Part shown: piece by piece, positions 1 to 7,083 of the stretch
Position numbering within the stretch: position 1 is the stretch's first letter
Layout of the letters: each line of letters starts with the position of its first letter
NCBI GenBank assembly: GCA_016744695.1
Contig: JADGDV010000006.1
Coordinates: 62,001 to 126,000, forward strand
Length of the DNA stretch: 64,000 bases
Direction of reading: 5' to 3'
From: Hahellaceae bacterium
GTDB lineage: Bacteria > Pseudomonadota > Gammaproteobacteria > Pseudomonadales > Oleiphilaceae
Translations under genes and position numbers: made by a program
Notes under the pieces: model-generated
What the model was told of the DNA's origin: nothing
What the model saw: the letters and a program-made list of their open reading frames with translations, nothing else
Database searches by the model: none

Positions 1-1235
1 AGGCCAGTAAAGAACATCGCAATACCTAAAGCCTCTCGACTCAATGGAGAGTAACGCAGGTTGTTAAAACCGCGGTAAAAGCGTAAAGGTTTACCCAAGT
101 GCAAGGTCGAAAGTACTAATACACCGGCTTGAATCACAATAAGTGAAATCAACATAGGGAAGTATACTGCACTCTCTTTTACAGCGGTGAATGCATCTAT
201 GCCGAGCAGAGGCCCTAAAAAGGTCATTAGGAAAGCCCCAATTACAGCCTGAGTACACATCGTAAACATAACCAAAGGGTTCTCACGAGAACTTAAGCGC
301 GCTAGGTTCCATGATTTATCCTTACCTGCTTTTTCATCAACCACTGAACGGAATGTTCCGTCTTCTTCTTTGTGATACTTAAGAGGCATTGAGTCGGTAC
401 GAGACATCTCATCAGGCATTGAGCGTGTTTGCTGAAAACGTATATTCGGTTGCGTAATAGAAGGGTCTGGAAAACCGGGAATAGAGGTTTTAGTCTGTTC
501 ACGACTTTCTGGTGTATTTTCAATTACACCAAAATCTAGGGCGTTACCCAAACAAGCTGACACACAGGCCGGTTTAAGACCCTCTTCAAGGCGATCAACA
601 CACATATTACACTTAGATACCTCACCTTTAATCGGGTCAAGTTGTGGCGCGTTGTAGGGGCACACCCAGGTACAATAACCACAGCCAAAACAGGTGTCAG
701 AGTCTTGTAGTACTGCACCATATTCTGCGTGTTTGGTGTAAGCGCGGGTGGGACAACCTTTTAAACAAACAGGGTCGTCACAGTGATTACAGGCCATAGA
801 AATATTAAGGCGTTTGTAGTCTGGATAACTCCCCCCTTCTACATAGCCTACTGAACGAAACGCGATGTGCGCAGGGTTGTCATTCTTCTCAGAGCAAGCC
901 GCTTCACAAGCATGACAACCAATGCAATTATCAGCAGTAAAGTGGAAGCCATGCTGCTTGTTTCGGTTTGGGTTAGAACCGACTTCAGGGTTTTCATTAA
1001 TATGCATAGACCGATCTTTTGGCAATGCTTCGGGTAATGTTTCTTTCGTTAAATCCAGTAAGTCTATCTTCACACCATAACGGTTTTCTTTTTCAGCCGT
1101 AGGGTCATAGAGTTTCGCATAACCTTGTTCACTATCTCTCACTTCAAAATGGGGTCGTGCTTCGGTATTTTTAGGCTTTGTATCCGCGCCAATTTGGTCA
1201 AGACGATCTCGTGCTTTTACTAATAAATCTATCAT
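1..1235 (-). CDS. Fused four-cluster ferredoxin / DmsC-type membrane anchor, 3' end outside window
   Basis: Electron-transfer partner of the molybdoenzyme encoded just upstream. About 411 codons are visible and the frame is open at the left edge. An N-terminal extension of about 95 residues comes first. A DmsB/NrfC-like ferredoxin domain follows, with Cys groups CIGCHAC, CNHCDDPVC, CFGCGYC and CNMCV plus trailing cysteines (16 in all, enough for four [4Fe-4S] clusters). From about residue 330 hydrophobic helices appear, with the DmsC-like motif STLHLGKPLRFYR. In the DMSO reductase family DmsB and DmsC are separate proteins; here they are one chain. No Tat signal is visible, so the Fe-S domain should face the cytoplasm. 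The ATG at 1235 has a strong AAGGAG ribosome site and lies 9 bases after the molybdoenzyme stop, so the two form an operon. Inference: it passes quinol electrons to the reductase. Confidence 0.85.
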   Translation of the reverse strand, partial: MIDLLVKARDRLDQIGADTKPKNTEARPHFEVRDSEQGYAKLYDPTAEKENRYGVKIDLLDLTKETLPEALPKDRSMHINENPEVGSNPNRNKQHGFHFTADNCIGCHACEAACSEKNDNPAHIAFRSVGYVEGGSYPDYKRLNISMACNHCDDPVCLKGCPTRAYTKHAEYGAVLQDSDTCFGCGYCTWVCPYNAPQLDPIKGEVSKCNMCVDRLEEGLKPACVSACLGNALDFGVIENTPESREQTKTSIPGFPDPSITQPNIRFQQTRSMPDEMSRTDSMPLKYHKEEDGTFRSVVDEKAGKDKSWNLARLSSRENPLVMFTMCTQAVIGAFLMTFLGPLLGIDAFTAVKESAVYFPMLISLIVIQAGVLVLSTLHLGKPLRFYRGFNNLRYSPLSREALGIAMFFTG

Positions 1236-1244
1236 CTCAGCTCC

Positions 1245-3434
1245 TTAAAATGTTCTGCGTTCAGCATTAAGCTGACCAGCCAATGCCTGATCAATCGGTT
1301 CAATACGAATCGCGCACTGCTTAAAAGCAGGCTGACGGGAATGCTCATCTAACAAACCCAGCGAGACTCGGTTTACACAGTCATGAAAGTGAAAGGGTAT
1401 AAACACCATGTTTCTGGGTACACGTTGAGTAAGCTGCACCATAACAACCGCATCTCCACGGCGAGAAGTGATGCGCACATAAGATTGATGATCAACCCCT
1501 AGGTCTCTAGCGGCATCGGGGTTCATTTCCATATAAGGGGTTGGGCTAAACTTATTTAAGTTACCTATCTTTCCTGTTTTAGTTCGGCTATGAAAATGTT
1601 CAACCACACGACCGCTGTTCATCCAAAACGGATATTGCTCATCAGGGCATTCGTTGTTGTCTTTGAATATAACGGGTATTAAATTAGCCTTGCCGCTCTT
1701 TGTTTGAAAATGTCCGTCGGTATATAAACGAGGGTTACCTTTTAAGCCTTCATCATCTTCACTGAAAGGCCATTGAATACCTCTCGCTTCTTCAATTTTG
1801 TCATGAGTCATGCCAGAGATATCAAGGGTTCTGCCCTCTCCTTTTGAAAGCTCCGCCATTTCTTGGAATGCTTCTGATGACGTTTCAGGGAAATGGATTT
1901 TTTCACCGTTAGAGAAACGCTTAGCCATTTGGTTAAAAATCCAAAAATCAGTTTTTGAATCTCCTTTTGGCTTAACCACGGCACGAACCAAATTCACTCG
2001 TCGTTCAGTGTTGGTGAAACAACCTTCTTTTTCTGCCCACACAGCGCCCGGTAAATACACATGAGAATATTGATTGGTTTCAACATCACCGTAGGTGTCT
2101 TGAACCACTAAGAACTCAAGTTTCTCAAGTATTTTACGAATACGGGAGGTATTTGGCATTGAAGTCATCGGGTTAGTAGCAACCAGCCATAAGCCTTTGA
2201 TCTCGCCAGTTTCTATAGCAGAAAAAATGTCCGTTTGTTGCAGGCCACGTTTTTCTGGGAAGAATGATTCATCAATCCCCCAATAATCAGCAATTTTGTC
2301 ACGGTCGGCTTGGTTTTCAAGATAACGATAACCCGGTAAACCCGAACATGATGACCATTCACGGGTTCCCATCGCATTACACTGCCCTGTAATAGAAAGG
2401 CTTGTGCTACCAGGCTTACCAATGTTGCCTGTAATCAAGTTCAGGTTATTAATATTCACAACGCCATCTGAACCATGAGTGCTTTGGTTAATGCCCATAG
2501 TCCAAATGCTCATAGCTGCACCGGCTTTAGCATAGATTCTAGCTACCGTGCGAATAGTATCTTCATCAATACCACACACCTTCGCGGCAGAAACAGGGTC
2601 ATAGCCTTTAACGGCTGCTTCCACTGCCTCAATTCCATCAGTATGGGCGTTGATATAGTCTCTATCTTCCAGACCTTCATCCAGAATCACGTACATTAGG
2701 CTATTAATTAAAACAACATCGGTACCAGGGGTAATGGGTAAGTGAATATCAGCAAACTGAGCGAGCATCGTGACACGGGGGTCAACAACAATCAGTGGGA
2801 ACTTTCGTTTTTCTAAGGCTTCTTTTAAACGCCAGTAAATAATAGGGTGTTGTTCTGGCAGATTTGAACCAAAAGCAATTAAGCAATCAGTATGCTCAAA
2901 ATCATCATAACAACCAGGAGGGCCATCTGAACCAAAAGAGCGCTTGTAACCAGACACCGCAGAGGCCATGCATAATGTAGTGTTCCCATCATAGTTATTA
3001 GTGCCAATACAGCCTCTCACCAGCTTGCCTAATGTGTAAAACTCTTCAGTTAGAATCTGGCCAGTAGACACGACGGCAAAAGAATCTCTGCCGTAGGTTT
3101 TCTGAATACGCTTAATTTCTGATGCGGTTTTATCTAATGCACTATCCCAATCTGTTTTTTGGTAAGGATCAAAGGTCTTTTCTCGCATAAGTGGAGCTAG
3201 ACCTCGACCGGCCGAATCAAATAAGTGATGTTCAAAAACTCCCTTTATGCACAACTTACCCCGATTTACGTCCGCATCAGCCGTACCACGTGTTGCAACT
3301 GCCTTACCCTCTGCATCCAAACCTACATCAATGGAGCAACCGGTTGAGCAATAACCACACGTTGTGTACTTCCACTCAACAACCTGTTTATCTGCAATGG
3401 TAATTGCTTTTCGATCTTTGCGGCCAAATAGCAT
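1245..3434 (-). CDS. Molybdopterin oxidoreductase, assimilatory nitrate reductase-like (NarB/NasA/NapA clade)
   Basis: Probable catalytic subunit of a cytoplasmic nitrate reductase (nitrate to nitrite), 729 residues. A [4Fe-4S] site is formed by C26, C29, C33 and C62. The stretch CMASAV...GCYDD around C155 matches the molybdenum-ligand region of NapA/NasA enzymes. WTMGINQS near residue 315 and a C-terminal dinucleotide-binding domain complete the bis-MGD fold. The length fits NarB-type enzymes and is shorter than NasA proteins carrying a C-terminal [2Fe-2S] domain. No Tat signal precedes the first cysteines. The ATG at 3434 has an AGGGGCG ribosome site. The gene is followed after 9 bases by a fused ferredoxin/DmsC anchor, unlike the usual ferredoxin or flavoprotein partners. 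A sigma-54-like promoter and an NtrC-like dyad lie upstream. Nitrate is the best substrate guess from the clade; other oxoanions are not excluded. Confidence 0.82.
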   Translation of the reverse strand: MLFGRKDRKAITIADKQVVEWKYTTCGYCSTGCSIDVGLDAEGKAVATRGTADADVNRGKLCIKGVFEHHLFDSAGRGLAPLMREKTFDPYQKTDWDSALDKTASEIKRIQKTYGRDSFAVVSTGQILTEEFYTLGKLVRGCIGTNNYDGNTTLCMASAVSGYKRSFGSDGPPGCYDDFEHTDCLIAFGSNLPEQHPIIYWRLKEALEKRKFPLIVVDPRVTMLAQFADIHLPITPGTDVVLINSLMYVILDEGLEDRDYINAHTDGIEAVEAAVKGYDPVSAAKVCGIDEDTIRTVARIYAKAGAAMSIWTMGINQSTHGSDGVVNINNLNLITGNIGKPGSTSLSITGQCNAMGTREWSSCSGLPGYRYLENQADRDKIADYWGIDESFFPEKRGLQQTDIFSAIETGEIKGLWLVATNPMTSMPNTSRIRKILEKLEFLVVQDTYGDVETNQYSHVYLPGAVWAEKEGCFTNTERRVNLVRAVVKPKGDSKTDFWIFNQMAKRFSNGEKIHFPETSSEAFQEMAELSKGEGRTLDISGMTHDKIEEARGIQWPFSEDDEGLKGNPRLYTDGHFQTKSGKANLIPVIFKDNNECPDEQYPFWMNSGRVVEHFHSRTKTGKIGNLNKFSPTPYMEMNPDAARDLGVDHQSYVRITSRRGDAVVMVQLTQRVPRNMVFIPFHFHDCVNRVSLGLLDEHSRQPAFKQCAIRIEPIDQALAGQLNAERRTF

Positions 3435-3502
3435 AAAACGCCCCTAATAATAAAACTGAAAGCTTTTCTATAGTGCATCGTCATATTTTTAGATCGAATA
3501 CA

Positions 3503-3519
3503 TGCACCTTAACAGTGCG
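3503..3519. promoter_or_regulatory. NtrC-like dyad (GCAC-N7-GTGC)
   Basis: GCAC at 3504-3507 and GTGC at 3515-3518 are separated by seven bases, the geometry of the NtrC consensus TGCACCA-N3-TGGTGCA. The outer arms match well and the inner bases poorly. It lies between the molybdoenzyme start codon (3434) and the sigma-54-like element (3577-3593), so it would be downstream of that promoter. Similarity only. Confidence 0.4.
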
Positions 3520-3576
3520 CACTTAGAGTAAGATTAAATGATATTTATCAATTTAACCGTTAGTTAACAGGGTTAT

Positions 3577-3593
3577 AGCAATTAGTGAGCCAG
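3577..3593 (-). promoter_or_regulatory. Candidate sigma-54 promoter of the nitrate reductase operon
   Basis: On the minus strand the sequence reads TGGCTC-ACTAA-TTGCT. It matches the -24/-12 consensus TGGCAC-N5-TTGCW with one mismatch and exact spacing. Transcription would begin near 3567, leaving a leader of about 130 bases before the ATG at 3434. Sigma-54 with NtrC control is usual for nitrate assimilation genes. Confidence 0.45.
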
Positions 3594-3700
3594 CTATTTA
3601 AAAACACGTTATTCGAGACAAAACAGCCTAGGAAGCGGTAAACTACAAGGCTACTGCCTTGAATAAACCGAAGCCCCTTAGACAAGAATAGGTAAAGACC

Positions 3701-4639
3701 ATTTCTCAATCGACTAACAACATAACCGCAAGCAATTTAATCGTTGTACTTGGCCCTACAGCCTCAGGAAAGACATCGCTTGGGGTTAAATTAGCGGAAC
3801 AGTTTAATGGTGAAATTATTTCCGCTGATTCCAGGCAGGTATATCGTGGTATGGATATTGGTAGCGGTAAAGATTTAGATGAGTACGGAGATATTCCCTA
3901 CCACTTAATAGACATTGTTAACCCTGGTTATGAATTTAATGTTTTCGAATTCCAAAAACATTTTTGCGATGCATTCTCTACAATACAAAAACACGGCAAG
4001 CTACCACTATTAGTAGGTGGCACAGGGCTTTACCTAGATTCTATTCTCAATCACTATCAATTTACTGAAGTCCCTAAGAATAATGAACTAAGATCATTTC
4101 TTGCTGATAAGAGTCATGACGAATTAGAAAATCATCTAAGAAAACTGAACCCTAAGCTACATAACACCACAGACTTAGTTGATAGAGACCGGCTTATAAG
4201 AGCAATTGAAATTGCAGAGGCAGAGAAGAGCGACAATCAACTTTCCACTGGGCTTCCCAAAATCAAACTCCCCAAAATGAACCCTCTGGTTTTCGGTATA
4301 AGGTGGGACCGGCCATTATTAAAAAAACGAATCACAGCGCGACTTAAACAGAGAATGGAGCAGGGATTAATTGAAGAAGTTGAACGACTTCATACTGAGG
4401 GTGTAAGTTGGGCGTCACTTCATTTTTACGGTTTGGAATACCGTTATGTTGCGGCTCACCTGCAGGGAGAACTCAATAAAAATGACATGTTCCAAAAGCT
4501 AAACTCAGCCATTCATACATTCTCAAAGCAGCAAGAAAAGTGGTTTAGGAAAATGGAACGAAAAGGCACAAGCATTCATTGGTTAGACGGTGAATCAAAC
4601 ACCTTACAACAAGCACTGGATATCATAGAAACATGCTAA
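3701..4639 (+). CDS. miaA: tRNA dimethylallyltransferase MiaA, probable ATT start
   Basis: Transfers dimethylallyl from DMAPP to N6 of A37 in tRNAs reading UNN codons (i6A37). The Walker A motif GPTASGKT, the ADSRQVYRG substrate region and VGGTGLY are all present. The first in-frame ATG, at 3851, lies after the P-loop and cannot be the start. Between the in-frame TAG at 3689 and 3851 there is no ATG, GTG or TTG. ATT at 3701 has AGG eight bases upstream and places 17 residues before GPT, one more than in E. coli MiaA, giving 312 residues against 316. I therefore choose an ATT start. The sequence (ADSRQVYRGMDIGSGKDL, FYGLEYRYVAAHLQGEL, AIHTFSKQQEKWFRKMER) resembles MiaA of Bacteroidota and delta-proteobacteria more than the E. 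coli type, and hfq and hflX do not follow. Transfer or a second miaA copy is possible. Confidence 0.85.
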   Translation: MSQSTNNITASNLIVVLGPTASGKTSLGVKLAEQFNGEIISADSRQVYRGMDIGSGKDLDEYGDIPYHLIDIVNPGYEFNVFEFQKHFCDAFSTIQKHGKLPLLVGGTGLYLDSILNHYQFTEVPKNNELRSFLADKSHDELENHLRKLNPKLHNTTDLVDRDRLIRAIEIAEAEKSDNQLSTGLPKIKLPKMNPLVFGIRWDRPLLKKRITARLKQRMEQGLIEEVERLHTEGVSWASLHFYGLEYRYVAAHLQGELNKNDMFQKLNSAIHTFSKQQEKWFRKMERKGTSIHWLDGESNTLQQALDIIETC

Positions 4640-5019
4640 CCAAAATACTAATTACCCTGCTTATTATTGTGGGTGCAGTGATATTTCTCAGACATAAAAA
4701 ATCACTCAACCCGCCAACACCAAAAATCATCACTGTAATAGAGACTAAACCAGCCAATATTATTCAATCTAACATCAAGTTAATTGCGTTTTCGGTGCTT
4801 TCACTCACCTTACTAATGGGCACTGCCATGCTTTTTCTTAACTGGCAAGATGACCATCGTTTGTATGAGATAAAAGTTGTTAACCCGCAATCAGGTAACA
4901 TTCATACTTTTGAAGCTTATAAAAAAGATCTCCAAGGACGGTCTTTTACAACGGTCACAGGTCAGAGAATTAAAGTTTCAGAGTGGGAAAGACTTGAATT
5001 CCAAGAGCTGGAAGACTAA
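4633..5019 (+). CDS. Small two-helix membrane protein of unknown function
   Basis: A protein of 128 residues that I do not recognise. Residues 1-20 form a hydrophobic helix and a second spans about 52-70. The linker between them is rich in Pro, Lys and Ile, and a soluble tail of about 55 residues follows (VNPQSGNIHTFEAYKKDLQG, ending QELED). The ATG at 4633 overlaps the last seven bases of miaA, so translation is probably coupled. A hairpin with a T-run at 5108-5127 follows and may end the two-gene unit. No catalytic motif is visible. Confidence 0.7.
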   Translation: MLTKILITLLIIVGAVIFLRHKKSLNPPTPKIITVIETKPANIIQSNIKLIAFSVLSLTLLMGTAMLFLNWQDDHRLYEIKVVNPQSGNIHTFEAYKKDLQGRSFTTVTGQRIKVSEWERLEFQELED

Positions 5020-5107
5020 TGTCTATAACAAGTTAAGGACATAAACCTTATTATTAAGTACCAAAAATACAAAACCTATACATTTTTTTACAGTGAACAC
5101 TCACTAC

Positions 5108-5127
5108 AAGCAGTACTCTGCTTTTTT
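5108..5127 (+). terminator. Short rho-independent terminator or attenuator before pilH
   Basis: AAGCAG (5108-5113), loop TACT, CTGCTT (5118-5123), followed by a run of T to 5127. The stem is only 6 bp but has a clean tetraloop and T-tract. It can terminate the miaA unit. It sits about 30 bases before the pilH start, so it may instead lie in the pilH leader. Confidence 0.5.
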
Positions 5128-5156
5128 AAAATTTTAAACTCATATTCAGGAATATC

Positions 5157-5519
5157 ATGGCTCATATTTTAATTGTTGATGACTCTCCCACTGAAGTCAG
5201 AAAAATATCAAAAATTTTAGAAAAATATAATCATGAAATAAGCGTCGCTGAGAATGGCATGGATGGTGTAGAGCTAGCTAAAGCCAAGCTCCCTGATTTG
5301 ATATTAATGGATGTTGTAATGCCAGGAACCAATGGATTTCAAGCAACCAGACAGATTACTCGAGCACCTGAGACCGCTAATATTCCGGTTATTATTGTGA
5401 CTACAAAAGATCAAAAAACAGATCGAGTATGGGCTGAAAGGCAAGGCGCTAAAGGGTATTTAGTTAAGCCGGCTGGAGAGAAAGAACTGATCAACGAGAT
5501 CAATAACTTATTACCATAA
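5157..5519 (+). CDS. pilH: Single-domain response regulator, PilH-like
   Basis: A CheY-type receiver of 120 residues with no output domain. It has the acidic pair in VDDSPTE, the phosphorylation site in LILMDVVMPG (about D52), the conserved Thr in VTTKDQKTD, and Lys in YLVKPAG. The NGFQATRQ and IIVTTKDQ-TD-VW stretches are characteristic of PilH of the Pil-Chp twitching system, which acts with the ChpA kinase on type IV pilus retraction. In Pseudomonas pilH lies with pilG and chpA; here it stands alone. The ATG at 5157 has AGGAA upstream. A GTAGGGTG-family inverted repeat follows the stop. Confidence 0.8.
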   Translation: MAHILIVDDSPTEVRKISKILEKYNHEISVAENGMDGVELAKAKLPDLILMDVVMPGTNGFQATRQITRAPETANIPVIIVTTKDQKTDRVWAERQGAKGYLVKPAGEKELINEINNLLP

Positions 5520-5547
5520 CGTTCTTATACAAAAAAATATGATCAAA

Positions 5548-5604
5548 CGGTGCGCGCAGCACACCCTACAAATATGAATCACGTAGGGTGAGCCGTACGC
5601 ACCG
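5548..5604. repeat. GTAGGGTG-family repeat, inverted pair
   Basis: Two 21-bp arms face each other: GGTGCGCGCAGCACACCCTA(C) at 5549-5569 and its imperfect complement GTAGGGTGAGCCGTACGCAC(C) at 5583-5603, with 13 bases between. The transcript could fold into a long hairpin. Single related copies lie at 22307, 43586 and 48918. The pair sits between the convergent pilH and yehS genes, as REP-like elements often do. Confidence 0.8.
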
Positions 5605-5628
5605 CTTTATTTACCTAGCATAAACAAA

Positions 5629-6120
5629 TCAATGCCATCGATAAGTCGTTTTAGACTCACCATCAGGACGATATTTAAGCTGTAAGCCCATTAAAAAGTT
5701 ACGCAATATCTGGTCCTGACATTCACGATAGTTCTTATGTTCTTCTTTACGGAAAAAAGCACTCAGTTCGTGCTTACTCATTCTTAAGTCAGCCAATGAC
5801 ATCACAGCTAGAATGTCTTCAGCCTGCAAACTTAATGCAATTTTTAGTTTTCTAAAAATAATATTATTGTTTATACGGTGCTCTGCAACAGGCTGCGGCC
5901 CTTCTTTTTTGCCACGCATCTCAACAATTAAACCATTAAGAAACTTCGCCATTTCATTATCACTACAGCGTAAATAACTAGGGTCTTCTTCCTTTTTAAG
6001 CCATGCTGTCACTTGCTCCTTAGTTACCGTAAGCTCAGCTAAACGACATACTTTTATCATTTTCTGATCATTAAAATCGAAGGTGTAACGGAGACGGCGT
6101 AAAATATCATTATTGGTCAC
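5629..6120 (-). CDS. yehS: DUF1456 family protein, YehS-like
   Basis: A protein of 163 residues made of two similar units of about 70 (TNNDILRRLRYTF... and INNNIIFRKLKIAL...). Each has the pattern N-[ND]-I--[RK]-L followed by LTVTKEQVTAWLKKEED or LRMSKHELSAFFRKEEH and a C-terminal F--L---R-like helix. This is the DUF1456 layout of E. coli YehS, whose function is unknown. It is small, soluble and charged, and transcribed alone. The gene is convergent with pilH across a repeat pair and divergent from the yibL-like gene. Confidence 0.8.
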   Translation of the reverse strand: MTNNDILRRLRYTFDFNDQKMIKVCRLAELTVTKEQVTAWLKKEEDPSYLRCSDNEMAKFLNGLIVEMRGKKEGPQPVAEHRINNNIIFRKLKIALSLQAEDILAVMSLADLRMSKHELSAFFRKEEHKNYRECQDQILRNFLMGLQLKYRPDGESKTTYRWH

Positions 6121-6264
6121 AAAGTTGTCCTGATTTGTTAGCTAAAGAACCTACAAAGCAAATTGTACAATGAAAGACCCAAACATGCTGTATAATATCG
6201 CTCAATGTTAATCAAAGAATCCTGATATACCCTGTGTTTTCGGCACATACTTTAAGGTAACACA

Positions 6265-6621
6265 ATGAATTTAAAGCCAGAACTTCAAAAACTAAACAAC
6301 AAGCTAGATAAATGCCGTCGTAAGCTAACGGCCGCAGAAAAACGTTATGATGACGAGGTTGCAGCACAAGCTAAGCGAGAAATTGCAGCCATTTCAGTAC
6401 AAATCCAAAGTATAAAAGGGTCGCAAGCCCGTGAAATAAGCACTAAAGGCGCTGCAATTCAGGCGATGGCATTTAATCGTGCGCTCACTAAAGCTGAACA
6501 GGCTGATATGGGTAAACTTAAAAAAACGGTTAGAGGCATCATTGTAGTTCATCCGCTAACAGCACTGGGGCGAGAACTTGAAGTAACAGAAGTAACCGGG
6601 TTTTCTCGCAAGCCGTTTTAA
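6265..6621 (+). CDS. yibL: YibL-like ribosome-associated protein (DUF2810)
   Basis: A protein of 118 residues with a charged, probably coiled-coil N-terminal half (residues 5-55). The conserved C-terminal half contains KAEQADMGKLKKTVRGI, VVHPLTALGRE and VTGFSRKPF, nearly the same as E. coli YibL, which is reported to associate with ribosomes. The ATG at 6265 has TAAGG upstream. It overlaps the end of the facing gene at 6618-6621 by four bases. Confidence 0.85.
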   Translation: MNLKPELQKLNNKLDKCRRKLTAAEKRYDDEVAAQAKREIAAISVQIQSIKGSQAREISTKGAAIQAMAFNRALTKAEQADMGKLKKTVRGIIVVHPLTALGRELEVTEVTGFSRKPF

Positions 6622-6920
6622 CGCTCAGAAAAAAGAACCTGCCATGACTTTTCAGAACCGACTAACAGGCTTAATCCACCTGATGTCGGTCTCGGGCATG
6701 GCTTTGCACCCAGCTCTTTTGCGATTGAAGCTAAAGCAGGAGGGAAATAAACAAAAACCTCACAATGCAAACTGCCTTCGGAACTATTCCGAGTAAATAC
6801 AGCCATATCTCCCGGGCAATCAGCTTTCTCGATAACAAGTGTTAAAGCATCCTCAATGCGACCTAATGGCACACAAGCCATCATCCCATCACCCAAATTT
6901 TTTGAATACCATCCGTTCAT
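6618..6920 (-). CDS. Small hypothetical protein
   Basis: A protein of 100 residues from the ATG at 6920, which has AGG seven bases upstream. An earlier ATG at 6974 would add 18 residues that look like translated leader. I do not recognise a family. It begins MNGWYSKNLGDGMMACVPLG and contains an acidic-hydrophobic stretch (EDALTLVIEKADCPGDMAVF) and a Pro/Cys-containing segment near residue 75. It looks like a compact alpha/beta cytosolic protein with no signal peptide. It overlaps the tail of yibL by four bases and is divergent from the AraC gene. Confidence 0.6.
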   Translation of the reverse strand: MNGWYSKNLGDGMMACVPLGRIEDALTLVIEKADCPGDMAVFTRNSSEGSLHCEVFVYFPPALASIAKELGAKPCPRPTSGGLSLLVGSEKSWQVLFSER

Positions 6921-7083
6921 AGTTGCGCCTGCAAATAGTTTGAGATTAATTGATGAGCAACACAAAATGCTCATTATTGAACACCCGTCACTTTTTTAGC
7001 CATAGGCTTCGTTGAATGTAGTATTTAGAATGCGTACACTATTTGTACAAATATACTAAAAACAATAAAAGTGTACTCAAGGT

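Noticed and set aside
302-721. Two frames (302-523 and 536-721, minus) in the left-edge region
   Set aside because: They are shadows in another frame of the long open frame encoding the ferredoxin/DmsC fusion, which has 16 ordered cysteines.
3851-4639. miaA starting at the ATG at 3851
   Set aside because: This would remove the Walker A motif and about 50 family residues encoded in frame directly upstream.
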